64,000 bases of DNA from Schistosoma haematobium (GCF_000699445.3 NC_067196.1:77366364-77430363); one strand, 5' to 3'. Positions 27,101 to 35,590 are shown, counted from the stretch's first letter. The notes: generated by a model not told the origin, from the sequence alone. Numbers and translations: made by a program.

Positions 27101-27884
27101 TTTCATGCTTCATTTCTTTAGCTTATCCTCTCTTGTAGAACTACCATTGGTAATATTATTTCGGTTATCTCGCCAATCATCTCGTGTATTTTACCCTGCT
27201 ATGACTTGATATGGCGGCTTGTCTCACACTATATGATGACTTTAACTAAGTTAAAGCACCAGACGCCCAACAACTGGAAAGTAAGCCGGAATATTGTCTC
27301 AACCACTTCGACTTTGATCTTTTTTACAGACTTCCAGAGAGATCTACAGTTGTTTCCCATGCAGTAGTACTGATAAAAATAAGCAGCTATGAATCGTTAA
27401 TGCACTATTAGTACAATCATACGTACGCAGAGTACAAGTTAATTGATATGTCTTAAGTCACACGTCACAACAGAAAATGTGTGGCTCCGAGAAAGTGTAA
27501 CAGAATGAAAACATATAGAGGACAATAAAGAGCTTACTAAACTGATTGCGTTACTGCCAAATAACCTTTCATTGTTTTTGAAGCCGACCGCAGTTGAAGT
27601 TTTTCTTCTAGAATCACTGAAAAATAGACAATAATAACCACTAACTCACGGAGTAAGGGCGATCTCCATAGGTTTTCCGGGCTAAAAGTTGTGAGTGAAT
27701 TAAAATTAAGTCATTAAGAACAAACCAAAACCACCGCAACTTTCATAAACTCAGTCCCCAAGTCTATAGACATTGATGATATGGCACCTGGAAAATGACT
27801 AGTTCATACAGTGAACAAACCTATAGAGCCCAGAGACAGTGCGTGAAAGGCCACTGCAATAAACGCCAAGAAAACCCTCGACAT
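197..27884 (-). CDS. HYOU1: Hypoxia up-regulated protein 1 (GRP170, HSP70 superfamily), 18 exons
   Basis: ER-lumen HSP110/GRP170-type chaperone and nucleotide-exchange factor for BiP. Exons: 27884-27821, 27787-27726, 27681-27650, 27616-27538, 24789-24558, 23386-23153, 22451-22379, 21610-21421, 20721-20510, 10064-9932, 9346-9138, 7980-7763, 7122-6971, 5235-5158, 4891-4797, 4224-4017, 1853-1536, 505-197. Every junction is GT/AG and in phase, giving 965 codons (human protein about 1000). Seen: signal peptide (residues 1-22, MSRVFLAFIAVAFHALSLGS), phosphate-1 loop IDLGTEFMKVAV (about 29-40), TVPSHFGQAERR (about 166), phosphate-2 FFDIGSMSTT (about 222), adenosine loop ILMGGGTRIPKIQ (about 372-384), the family-typical GLFGGG at the start of the acidic loop (about 588), then a helical C-terminal region. 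Several N-x-S/T sequons suit an ER protein. The end is uncertain: reading exon 18 to its stop gives no KDEL-like signal, and a GT donor after 301 could lead to another exon beyond the left edge. Confidence 0.92.
506..1535. other. HYOU1 intron 17
   Basis: 1030 bases of AT-rich intron between GTAACG (donor) and TTTCAG (acceptor) on the minus strand. No repeat or exon was recognised in it. Confidence 0.7.
3135..3312 (-). mobile_element. Sm-alpha-type SINE with a decayed hammerhead ribozyme
   Basis: On the minus strand a tRNA-like head (GGTTCAGTGGTCTAGTGG, an A-box, near 3300) is followed by the hammerhead region and the 3' segment of the schistosome Sm-alpha family. The core CTGAGGAG (3230-3223) and stem I (GCACTG with CAGTGC) are intact. 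The GGACGAAA block has become GGATGAGA, which removes the conserved A14, so self-cleavage is unlikely. It sits in HYOU1 intron 16. Confidence 0.8.
3478..3671 (+). mobile_element. Fold-back Sm-alpha SINE with a near-complete hammerhead
   Basis: The 3' segment of one Sm-alpha copy (minus orientation, about 3478-3530) runs directly into the ribozyme and 3' segment of another (plus, 3531-3671), making an inverted repeat with arms of about 54 bases. The hammerhead spans about 3534-3577: CTGAGGA core, GAAA (3561-3564), stem III palindrome ACGGCCGT, five pairs of stem I (CACTG/CAGTG). The conserved G10.1-C11.1 pair is broken because position 3560 is A, so activity is doubtful. Confidence 0.78.
3875..3992 (+). 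mobile_element. Truncated Sm-alpha SINE, 3' half
   Basis: Starts inside the ribozyme at GGACGAAACGG and continues through the family 3' segment (CCAGTGCTTCCAGG, TCAATTGACTCATGATTT). The CTGANGA half of the catalytic core is missing. It lies in HYOU1 intron 16, 25 bases from the donor of exon 16. Confidence 0.75.
6278..6665 (-). mobile_element. tRNA-headed SINE-like repeat, copy 1
   Basis: In HYOU1 intron 13. On the minus strand it begins with a tRNA-like segment (6665-6600: A-box GGTCGCTCAGTGATTAGGAG, B-box GAGTTCGAGTC) followed by about 320 bases of body ending in an ATAAGTAGTATGTAACACC-containing segment. The same body recurs at 55240-55600 in the same orientation, which shows it is an interspersed repeat. 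I do not know its published name. Confidence 0.6.
7325..7455 (-). repeat. RTE-type LINE 3' tail remnant
   Basis: In HYOU1 intron 12. About 130 bases starting with ATTTATTTATT and containing the GGTACAAAAGAGCACC block. The same tail occurs at 25905-26030 and, on the other strand, at 58370-58445 attached to RTE coding sequence, so these are 3' ends of one LINE family. Confidence 0.6.
7981..9137. other. HYOU1 intron 11
   Basis: 1157 bases of AT-rich intron. No repeat, exon or RNA gene was recognised. Confidence 0.65.
10770..10890 (+). mobile_element. LINE 3' coding scrap
   Basis: A short plus-strand frame reads KELERIARDRVGWRMLLSG, the C-terminal end typical of RTE/SR2-type reverse transcriptases (a region rich in RDR.GWR). 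It stops where the (CAGT)n tail of the minus-strand RTE copy begins, so the larger RTE may have inserted into an older one. No target-site duplication could be found. Confidence 0.5.
11261..13536 (-). pseudogene. RTE LINE reverse transcriptase, with two frameshifts
   Basis: Three overlapping open blocks: 13498-12764 (end of endonuclease and linker), 12590-11973 (RT fingers and palm: VFLDLKAAFDSVDREI, SGVRQGCPLSPFLFN) and 11881-11261 (thumb, LRWLGHVLRMPEHRLPRRG). The catalytic YADD is encoded just before the third block. Frameshifts near 12830 and 11985 break the protein. The second shift is also present in copy 2, so it was inherited from a common source rather than arising here. Confidence 0.85.
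13573..14090 (-). repeat. 518-base direct repeat (3' copy)
   Basis: Matches 15821-16338 with a constant offset of 2248 bases. It holds a full LTR plus the primer-binding site and the first codons of gag up to the AVASS region. In an ordinary LTR element only the LTR (323 bases) would be repeated. Confidence 0.85.
14075..15982 (-). CDS. Gag-protease fused to the integrase C-terminal domain (gypsy)
   Basis: 635 codons from the ATG after the primer-binding site (the frame stays open 55 codons further upstream inside the LTR). Domain order: coiled N-terminus with a Gln run (LQQQQAQLDAQ), Gag capsid-like region, two zinc knuckles at about 267-299 (CX2CX3HX4C, then CX2CX4HX4C), retropepsin at about 353-430 (LQIDTASDITLVS, later LLGLDMLDKLG), then directly an integrase C-terminal SH3-like segment at about 505-553 (VGQKVLAMDYRGKHP, WVRHANQLK). 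The RT, RNase H and integrase catalytic core, normally some 900 residues, are missing without loss of frame. It ends just inside the 3' LTR. It could package RNA and process Gag but needs a helper for cDNA synthesis and integration. Confidence 0.85.
   Translation of the reverse strand: MPISDDQLNRILQQQQAQLDAQMRLLETLTQQLNIHCSNSHAISSTSCDAVASSIPEFIYDPESGNTFLTWFKRWEDTFRTEFCNQDDAWKTRLLVRKLGSSEHARFVDHILPKLPRELSFEETVFQLSEIFGESSSLFSIRYRCLNLVKREADEYGVLADIVNRECERFKLRSLTDDQFKCLIFIKALQSPQDAEIRTRLLARLDQDPNVTLRTLTDECKRLQSIRHDNELIEQVNPNLTCGSVNTVTRLKVQKPVITRNKPRTACWLCGDWHYARFCSFKKHKCQECNKRGHKEGHCPPKRTSQPKKKHKRPRHVKSAESKSLSLVAAFQTNYDIRRKYVTIQINGISARLQIDTASDITLVSRETYNLLGKPPMNPSKKTAKNASGGVLKLVGELQCEFSFNGTNCTGICYLTERPNLDLLGLDMLDKLGIMDVPINSVCNVSRSSLDTPVLPKKTGDRLLGKPKRKIRTHFDVIRPTPAIEPQRNLSMENQFNRHHGAQRRLFTVGQKVLAMDYRGKHPTWTAGRILRKKGSVVYEVSVGSEVWVRHANQLKATSIASNKIQYRLPLDVLLDTFEIKTPGIDTSVSVQEKSDTSLLPRRWTNRKHKPVTQLQLDPSTRSYESAQRGGVSGT
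16344..17215 (-). pseudogene. RTE LINE AP-endonuclease domain
   Basis: An open frame with the apurinic/apyrimidinic endonuclease motifs of LINEs: FNVRTL near the start of the domain, CCVSETRIQ (catalytic Glu), then FVVSAYAPT and LIGGDFNAQIG near the end. This enzyme nicks target DNA to prime reverse transcription. The frame is cut after the GDFNA block by the LTR of the gypsy element, and the remaining part of the domain resumes at 13541. The leading stretch (about 90 residues, basic and Ser/Pro-rich) is not recognised. Confidence 0.8.
17313..19676 (+). pseudogene. CR1 LINE endonuclease-reverse transcriptase, one nonsense codon
   Basis: One continuous frame apart from a single TGA at 17733-17735. 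The first part is the end of the endonuclease (DLVFTHGDDVG, RSDHAVILF). The second part (607 codons from 17853) is a complete RT: GPDELHPKI, SNYRPVSLTS, VVYIDFSKAFDKVP, SGVPQGSVLGPLLF, catalytic LLYADDVKIW, then the thumb (TYKERLEKLDLFTLSYRR). Stop at 19674-19676. The catalytic aspartates are present, so only 5' truncation and one stop codon disable it. Confidence 0.9.
17313..19730 (+). mobile_element. CR1-clade LINE (SR1-like), 5'-truncated
   Basis: Inserted into the leader of RTE copy 1, plus strand. It starts inside the endonuclease domain, runs through the whole reverse transcriptase and ends with the CR1-style tail of repeated ATCTGA units (about 19710-19729). A short T run on both sides (about 17308-17312 and 19731-19734) is the only hint of a target duplication. 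Confidence 0.85.
20034..20509. other. HYOU1 intron 9, part next to exon 9
   Basis: AT-rich intron sequence between the RTE 5' end, marked by (GTAA)n at about 20011-20030, and the donor of exon 9. Nothing recognised. Confidence 0.6.
22845..23133 (+). mobile_element. RTE LINE fragment beside HYOU1 exon 6
   Basis: The plus strand matches the RT fingers region of the RTE copy at 12590-12290: GGPDGLAPEVFN, LTNILAKIWEL, SQSLIVPIYKG, ending at the QTWP-encoding stretch. Stops and frameshifts show it is old. It ends 19 bases from the donor of exon 6, in the antisense direction. Confidence 0.75.
24790..27537. other. HYOU1 intron 4
   Basis: 2748 bases of AT-rich intron. Apart from the LINE tail at 25905-26030 and a C8-9 run near 25848 nothing was recognised; the open frames in it are short and show no family motif. 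Confidence 0.6.
25905..26030 (-). repeat. RTE-type LINE 3' tail remnant
   Basis: Related over its full length to 7325-7455 (ATTTATTTAAACACATAAGC start, GGTACAAAGAGGCACC, GCTAGGATACTGCCCGG). Same orientation, no coding part left. Confidence 0.6.
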
Positions 27885-27962
27885 TTTGGAGCTAGCTAAC
27901 AGCGGCGATAGTAAACGTGTATTGACAAGACCAAACAGCGCGCACCAACTTGTTGGGTGATT

Positions 27963-27972
27963 ATTGGCCAAT
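27963..27972 (-). promoter_or_regulatory. Palindromic CCAAT box upstream of HYOU1
   Basis: ATTGGCCAAT lies about 80 bases upstream of the HYOU1 start codon and reads as a CCAAT box on both strands. GRP genes are commonly driven by ER stress elements, CCAAT-N9-CCACG. The CCAAT half is present here but no CCACG follows at the right spacing, so ER-stress control is only suggested. No clear TATA box was seen. Confidence 0.3.
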
Positions 27973-28189
27973 ATTTAGTCACCTAGATAGTTCAACTGTT
28001 TAAACAATATTGATAGATATCTTCTTGCGTTACTCAGGCTGATATATTTAAAACCTTCAATATGACCCACCTAAATATAAGTATCAGGTGTAATACTAAA
28101 TGTAAATCTTACTTGGAATATTTAAGTGGTTTAAATGATTGTGGACGGAATAGAAGCTTTTGCTTAACCGGCTTCCGTGTCTAGTAGCA

Positions 28190-28520
28190 GTGGATCGGCA
28201 ATACCTCGAGGCAGGAACCTAGGCATGTTAACGACAAGAGATGAAAAGAAATTGGAAAATCATAGCAAGATATTATTCTTAATCCTTAAGAATAGGTCAA
28301 GTTACTCTTAAAGGACTCCTGGGAAGTCGATTAGACTAGCCCAGCCGGCAACGAATTCCAGCATTTGGCAACTCTTAAGGAGTAGGAGTTGTGCCTACAG
28401 TCTGTTCTGACATGTTGTGTCTCCAGTTTCTGGGTATTATCCCTTAGGTTTGTGTTGGAACTAAACTTAATTAAGTGTTTAGGGGGATTTCCAGAAGTGT
28501 TGAGGAAGGTCACCTCTAAG
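28190..28520 (-). mobile_element. LINE RT thumb/C-terminal scrap
   Basis: A minus-strand frame of 60 codons (28513-28331) ends with SYSLRVAKCWNSLPAGLV, the conserved C-terminal motif of CR1/jockey-type RT proteins (F..R....WN.LP...V). No other part of the element is left. It lies upstream of HYOU1. Confidence 0.65.
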
Positions 28521-28913
28521 ACGCCTATACTCTAATGAGTAAAGGTTTAGTGATTCGAGGCGCCCTGCATAAGGCTTGGATTTGAATCCCCAAACTAATT
28601 TCGTGGCTCGCCGTCGGCTAATAATTAGGATATTTTGCAACTATTTTATTTATATTTAAGTTGCAGCACTTCCACATTCAAGACAATCACATCTGTGAAA
28701 ACTGTGATATCTCCGGAGATATTGATAAACTTTTAAACCCACTCCTACATTCCAATTCTTAGTGATGAATCAACTAGTTTGAAAAGTGTTTGGAGTTGTA
28801 GAGATAATTAAAGTAGATCTTACCGTTTGTGAACAAATAATACACAAACAAACAAATCAAGTTTGTCATTGTTTTTGATTTTCCATGATTCCATTAAACC
28901 AGTGCAATATCTT

Positions 28914-29125
28914 TGTTAGCTAGGAGTTTTGTTTAACTTGGCGTTTATTGTTCCGGCACACTACATGCACGGCACACTGATTGCCGCTCAAAAAATATAT
29001 ATGTTGGCATACGCACTGAGCTCTGGCTTTGTCGGCTGCTATTTTCTTACTGTTTATTAATAATTCTGTTACGCGGGTTTTAGCTCGAGTTACACAGCAT
29101 GTTCCCTGACAATAAAACACTAACA
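28914..29125 (-). mobile_element. Possible solo LTR
   Basis: A 212-base block with inverted ends (minus strand TGTTAG...CTAACA), an AATAAA signal near its 3' end and slightly higher GC than the surroundings. These are LTR features, but no matching target duplication was seen and no internal domain is nearby. Confidence 0.35.
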
Positions 29126-29183
29126 ATTTGTATCCATATTTGGGATTCCTTTGAGTTATTTTTCCGATATCATTTTAATTGTG

Positions 29184-29212
29184 GATATATATATATATAT
29201 ATATATATATTT
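29184..29212. repeat. (TA)n microsatellite
   Basis: About 13 uninterrupted TA units. Confidence 0.9.
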
Positions 29213-29574
29213 GAACCTATGAATGGGTGTTAGCTTTTGTGCTCATTTTTAATGACGTCTCTGTAGTAATAACTGAGTTAGCATATATGTGGTGTTTGAA
29301 CGAACTAATAATACCTTTGTACTTGTTGAATGCTCGACTTCGAATTCCAAATACAATACATTCGCTTGTGCTTGTGTCTTACTTTTTAATTCAATTGCGT
29401 TATTTCTGGGACTCTTAGTTCGTTCTATAATTCAAATAATTCGAAACATTATAATATATCCATATATTTGTTTGACCGCCAGTGAGGCAATCAACTGATA
29501 AATCTTGAAACAAAAATAAATCCCAGAAAATATGATTCAGTGAGTCTATGACACTGACTATGACACTGACTTCA

Positions 29575-30257
29575 TTAATTTTGCTGAATACACCCTAGTC
29601 GAAGTACCTCATCTGGTATCCGAACTAGATCACGATCGTATTCCTCAATTTGCTTATTCGTCATAGAAAATAGTGAGCCTACGTATTTCCCAGTGCATCG
29701 TCCATCTCCTGAATATATATTCGAAACCATTCATCCCTAATTCCTGGCCTGTCTGTCTCTGGGACCCTTGACTGAAACGTGTTACGGGCAATGGAGTTGT
29801 TAGGCACCGCATATTCGTAGCATCTTTGCTGCGAACTTAAATAGAATCTCAGGGGAATTCGTGTTCTCCAGTGGGCTCGAAACTGCGTCGTCAACACCAA
29901 GGTAGTCAGTCCGCAACCTATCACTCGTAGAACCGATACATTCAGAATTAACTGCTCACTGTGTTGTGACCAACTAGATGCTGGTGTAGTATTGCAGTGT
30001 CGACCGAATTCTGTTGATAGCGGTGCAGTTAGCCCTTCCACTCACAGTTTATGTTCAGGAAGCGCTCCCAGATCTTTGACAGTGCTCATCATGGTCATCC
30101 GAGCGAAATATTGAAAAATAGCAATAAAATGTAAGATGAGGATTATTAAGAAAATAACGATGGCCCATATATGTAGAAAGACATCTCGTAAATGTACAAT
30201 CCTTTGGTTTTTTAACATCAAATATGCTCCTCCACTTCTACGCATGTTCGGCAACAT
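29575..30257 (-). pseudogene. Unrecognised broken frame with a membrane segment
   Basis: A minus-strand frame starts at ATG 30257, with an in-frame stop just upstream. It encodes a basic N-terminus, a hydrophobic helix (VFLHIWAIVIFLIILILHFI, residues about 26-45) and stops at TGA 30044-30042. The same frame stays open for 120 more codons (30041-29679), and after a +2 shift near 29700 another open stretch reads NKQIEEYDRDLVRIPDEVL up to a stop at 29575. The block is less AT-rich than its surroundings, as coding DNA would be. The TGA overlaps a good GTGAGT donor, so a real multi-exon gene is also possible. I do not recognise the family. Confidence 0.35.
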
Positions 30258-31410
30258 TAGTTCTCTCTGTTAGTTTTATCTTCATACTCGACGATCGAGG
30301 ATAAATTCGTTAGGTATGGAACAGAATCCAAATGTTGTAATTTTCAAGCTGCAGCAGATTTAAGTCAGAAACAAGTATTGAGGTTAGTTAAAAATGAACT
30401 ACCGCCCAGTCGAAACTGAAATAAACTTAGTTACAAATTTTAATGTACACTAATATCTAAACAAATATCACCACCCTGTTGCCAACCAATGACTGTTCAT
30501 TCAGCAATAATAAGAATTTATTCTCAATGACCGTCAGTCACATTAGGCACATCAATTTAATGACAAGATCAAACTTATTCTAATGTTACGTAATTTATTG
30601 CGTTGGACTCGTTACAAAGGAAAACTGTTGTATGTACTGCAGGCGTCACACAGTTCTTAATCTCATAACTTGTGGCCTTGTTTCTTGTTAATATATAACG
30701 CGACAATATCGCCAATAAGAGATGTTACAGGAGGACTGAAGACATTTGGCTCATTAAAACCTTTATATTGAATATTAACAATTTCACTGCGTTTTTGGAT
30801 GCATTTGTCTTACTCGGCCTCTACAGGTGCTTGTTTATACTTTTATTTTCAGACATTTTGTTACTCTTTGTCTTTGGTTTAGTATTTGAGAGTTTTCGCT
30901 CCAAGAACTTACAAGGTTGAAGATATTTGGGTTGACCATTTGTAAATTGCGAGTAAATATATGAGTAATAGATAAGGTAACGAGTGGTGAAATATAATAG
31001 CAAGTAACCATAGTGTACTGAAGAGGAAAAAGCTGATTAAGAATAGACAAGAAGGAACTCTCATTAACTTGGTGTTGATGTTATTTTGTTCTACCCTAAC
31101 CGGTTGATGGGTAACGGGTTCCATAGATGCAAGACCACTGGTGGTAGACAGTCGACTGTGCGGTTCTTTTGACGTTTTAGGGTAGTAGTGAGCGTCTCTT
31201 GGCAACCGAAAATCGATAGGTCCAGTGAGTTGCCTGTCTACTTCAAGTGAAAAATTAGTGAAGAAAAAGTATCTAATGCAACTATAAAGTAAGAAAGTAA
31301 GGCGATTCGGTCTATACATGTAGAGATGTCTTTGTGGGTCGCAGATGTGCTCGTTTGTGCTAAATCTGTGCAAGCGATGGCTTAATCAATAAGTCTTACT
31401 AACGTATGTG
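30258..31410. other. Intergenic, partly LINE 3' flank
   Basis: No recognised gene. The right part (about 30900-31410) follows the 3' end of the minus-strand LINE at 31420-34130 and may be its 3' untranslated region. A minus-strand frame of 154 codons (31373-30909) contains a hydrophobic stretch but no motif I recognise. Confidence 0.4.
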
Positions 31411-31419
31411 ATCCATCTC

Positions 31420-34130
31420 TCATGCGTATTTCAGAGGGAAGACTGTTTCATATCAATGAGGAAGAAGTTTTCCCGAGTTTCCGATCTGTATTTTTCATCT
31501 TTGACCGTGGATACTTTGTGTCGAAGGTCGTATTCATGTGTGTCTTGGGCAAGAGCTATATGACATGCGGAATAATTGGGGTTTTTGAGGAGTTTGAATT
31601 AGAGAATCAAATTGGATCTAAGTCTTCTTTTCAAAAGGAGTTCTAGTCCTAGGATATGGCATCGGAAACTATATTCAATGAGTGAGTCGTTCTTAAGTAT
31701 TTCTCGAGTGAAATCTCGTTGTACTCCTTCCACCTTAAGTAAATCGGACAGGCGTAGATTGGTAAATAAGAACGAACAGTATTCAACGATAGAACTTACA
31801 CAGACTTTATGAAGAATGATTTTATATGCATTTTGAAAGAGATTACGAAGAATGAAGTCAATCAATTTACGCATTTTAGACGCTTTAGTTGAGACATGTT
31901 CAGAGAAGTTAAAAATATGTGAGGTCAGTTATTGATGTCAGTCTGGGCAGTGTTTTCTTGTTAAGTGCTTGTTTTATTTTAAGAAACCTGTCTCTAATAC
32001 ATAGCCAATCGCATTTTTCTGTGTTGAGCTCCAACCTCTAGCGTTTGCGCCAGTTTTCTGCCTTCCTATGTTCATGCTGGATTATTCGCATAGCACTACG
32101 TACATCGCAATTGTCAGTTTTATAGGAGGCTTTTAAGTAATCAGCGTAGAGGTAGGTTTTACCTGTGCTAAGGTACTTGCATATATTGTTGGAGTAGATT
32201 GCAAAGAGCAATGGACCAAAGACACCACTCTGCACAACATCACTTGTTATTGGTCGAGGTGTAGATGTTGTAGGGCTATTCTTCGTTATTTGGTATCTGT
32301 TTGTGAGAAAAGACTTGATCAATTTCAACAATGGGTTTGTAATTCCAACTGACTGAAGTCTGTTAATTAGGAGGTTATGAGGTACTTTATCAAAGGCTTT
32401 CTTAATATCGAAATATAATATAACCACCAGTTCCTTTTGGTCACGTATGCGAGTAACCTCGTTAAAGAAGTCTATCAGATATGTACTGCAGGACTTTGTT
32501 ATAAAGAAGCCTTGTTGTGAAAGGTCTATTAGATCTTCGTTAATTAGGTGATCAGATAGTTGATTTTGTATTACTTTTTCCGTTATGTGTGATATAACTG
32601 GAGTGATATTTATAGGTCTGTAGTTTTCGACCAGGTTTCTCGGTCCTGATTTGTGTTTGGGAAGAACATACGTTACCTTCCAGGTCTCGAGATATATACC
32701 TGTCTCTAAAGGTAATGTGTGTATTTTGAGTAATAGCGTCCATGTGTATGGTCCTGACATTTTATAGAGGTTTGATGGAATTTCATCTGCACCAGAACTC
32801 GCATTAGGCTTGAAGGTTTTGATGTCGGTATGTATACTCCTAGTATCATAGTTCTTGGTGCTAAGATAACTTTTGCTGATGCACTTCATGTTAATATCTG
32901 GGGCATGAGATGTGTTCTCGTTGTTGAAAAACCATCCATTTAACAGTTCACATATGACGGTTTGGTTATAAAATGTCACACCATCGTGCAGTAAGGAGTG
33001 ATGTTTTGGTCTGTGTTCTTTCTTATGCGCTTTGTAAGGAGAGGACATAAATTTTGGGCTCTAGATGCAGCAGGGATTGCAGTACGTTCTTCTGTCTGTT
33101 TATGTGTGTTGTGTTGACTTCGCACTCCTTCAAGCATAGACTATATCTGGTGCAAGGCACAAAAGTCCTTTGATATATAGTATGTCATTTTCAGCTTTCG
33201 CAGTTTAGACTTAGTCTTTTGGTTTATATAGGGAGTAATTGTTTTAAAAGCAATTTTAGAGAGTATAGTAGTGTCCAGTGCGGATTTGGTGGTGGTAGTG
33301 AATATTTCTAATGTTTCTAAGAGGCTATCACTGGTAAAGAAACTGCTCCAGTCAGAGTGCTTCATTAGAAATCGGAAGTTTTCCCAGTCAGCGTTTGCAT
33401 AGTCTCTATATTGGAAACGCGTGTCTAATATCTTTAATTTGTTGCACTAGGCAAGAATCGGAAGTATGCAGAGGACTATTTTATGATCGCTGTTGTGAAA
33501 CTTTTCGCCAACCACCATTGATGTTGGTGTGACATTGCGACAGAATATCAAGTCAAGAATGTAGTGATTTCGTGTAGACAGGTGTACATGTTGCTGCCAA
33601 CCGCTAATGTCTAAGCATGCTTTCATAGCACAATGGGCCAGAATGTATCTTCCAGTTGATGGTTGCAAAGCCGAAAACATCACAAACAATTTTGTAGGTG
33701 AAATCAAGCGAGGTGACCTTGCCTAATGACTCATAATGCTTTCGGTTGAACTAGGAGTGTTAGGAGCTCGATATATACATCCGGTTAGTATTTTACATCC
33801 ATGGGTATGTACAGTAAGGCATATCGAATCTGGTAGTTTGCTGAGGGCATGGTCGATATATATTACCGCCCTCATATTTTTTATGCATATACAAGACAAC
33901 CACTACCCTTCTTGGTGACTCGATTACAGTGGGAGAGCTCATAGGTGTCTATTTGGAAGTATGAGTCTGCGATATCGAAGGACAACCAACTTTCCGTTAT
34001 CGAAACAAGTAAAGGGTTGTTTGAAAGTAACAGGGTGCATAGGTGAGTCATCTTATTTTGTACGGATCGATCATGAGTACACAATATATATCTATGCATT
34101 CAGAATGGAATCTCATACTTATGTAAGAAC
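31420..34130 (-). mobile_element. Decayed CR1/jockey-type LINE
   Basis: Minus strand, in order: endonuclease N-part (34099-33881, VSITESWLSFDIAD), endonuclease middle (33707-33447, LDLIFCRN, NSDHKIVL), linker (33365-33141), RT (33048-32038) and thumb (31874-31599, RKLIDFILRNL, GVQRDFTREIL). Stops and shifts separate the blocks. The RT keeps ILYFDIKKAFDKVPHNLL, but its catalytic box reads YADY. Confidence 0.8.
32038..33048 (-). pseudogene. LINE reverse transcriptase with mutated YADD box
   Basis: 336 open codons covering fingers, palm and part of the thumb: SSGADEIPSNLYK, VENYRPINITPV, FDIKKAFDKVPHN, VVQSGVFGPLLFAIYSN. The last motif normally reads G.PQG..LGPLLF, and the active-site YADD is YADY at about 32125, so a metal-binding aspartate is lost and the enzyme would be dead. 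The open length therefore reflects recent decay, not function. Confidence 0.8.
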
Positions 34131-34309
34131 TTTCGTCTAAAGTTGAAAGAACATCTTCACAGTAATTGAGCGCAGATTGAATGTAAAACGCTGAAGAGAA
34201 GAAATATATATAATTGTAAAAATATCAGCGATCGAACTTTGAGTAAGTAAGGAGATTCGCTTGGTAATCATGTCCAGGTTCTTTCAAGAAAACATGACCA
34301 AATATCATC

Positions 34310-34640
34310 TGAATATCAGCGGCCTACTTGAATATCTGGGCTACCTGTTCCTGCCATCTAAATATTTCGGCAAGTTATCCCTTTTATTTTGTTTTGAAAC
34401 CTCATTATATCTATTAATTATATAACACATATAGTCGCGTTTATAAATAGCTCGCGACCTTTGCCACAGGTTACAGAGAAGTACGATATGAGACATCGTG
34501 GTGGTTGGCAATATGCACTGAAAAGAATGAACATTAATCGTATGTCGCTTCCCGAGCTGCTGAATTATAACTGCCGAATATAATGCAAATGTCACGGAGA
34601 GAAGTGAATCGATAAAAACAATGATAATAACAAATTGTAA
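34310..34640 (+). repeat. Interspersed repeat with AATAA-type tail, copy 1
   Basis: Shares GAATATCTGGGCTACCTGTTCC, the GGTTGGCAATATGCACTGAAA block and the final GATAA(A)..TAATAAC stretch with the minus-strand repeat at 48705-49090. The two copies are in inverted orientation. Ending in AATAA repeats suggests the 3' end of a retroposon whose 5' part is not visible here. Confidence 0.55.
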
Positions 34641-35590
34641 GATTTATAACAATGAACGGACTTACTTACTTTCGGGATTAGATTATATCACCGGAGATTA
34701 TTTCGTGCTCGCACGTTGTGATCACCGATTCTGTGGTGGCCGGTATTCTATATAATCCCTAAATTTTGTATACAGTTCGTCCTGATAACCGTCACTAGAT
34801 CACGCCTCAACGGTGTATTAAACATAAGGGGAATAGGAAGTTTTGATTACGTTATTTATGGGACCACACACATATCCAATTTACAAGCACGTTAAGCAAG
34901 CATGTAAGGGTAGTAACGAAAAGCTAGCAGGCATGCAGGAGAGCGAGTCAGCGCATACGAGTACGGGTAGGCGAGTACAATGAACGTGAATAAAATGCAC
35001 ATAAACATAAATAGTGAAATTGCTAGGTTTGCAGTTATTACGAGTTCACTTAGTATGCGAACGGAACAAAGACTTGTGAGAAATACGACATTAAGGTGAA
35101 AAGAGTGCTTTTGGTGCGAAAACAAGATTTAGATTTTCAAGATTAATACATTTGCCAAATGAGTTTTGGGGATCTTCCATCCCCGACAGAAATGAATGAA
35201 TCATCGAATAAATTAAGCAGTTAATAGTAAGGCTAGTAGAGTGGAGAAATGCGTAGGCAGTAAACAATGCTCAAGTATACATATTCATACAAGTGTAACA
35301 GTAATAAAGGTACAGTGATATAGATAAGCTGCTATTGTACGAATGACTCTGTCCGTTAAATAATTTAACAAAAAAGGCTTGACCAAACCGAATATGAACA
35401 AACTCAATTTGGCGTGAGCTACCATACGATCACTGAGTAACAAGGTGGACTATCTTGAATTCCTACTAAGTCAAAACAGTTATCGCATTTGTGGTGCCAT
35501 CACATGATTAGTATCACTGAATGATTTTAATATCAACCATCAGGATCGGTGAAGCAATAAAAAGAAATGTGACGGCAGTGTAGCTACGTT
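34641..35590. other. Intergenic, nothing recognised
   Basis: About 950 bases with no gene. Patches with higher GC near 34720-34830 and 34910-34990 look like old repeat sequence, but no family could be assigned. Confidence 0.4.

Noticed and set aside
27900..27990. Complete ER stress response element upstream of HYOU1
   Set aside because: The CCAAT half is present but CCACG is not at the nine-base spacing.
30909..31373. Membrane protein of 154 codons
   Set aside because: It follows the 3' end of a decayed LINE directly and its hydrophobic part is AT-rich sequence; no start context, splice sites or family match.
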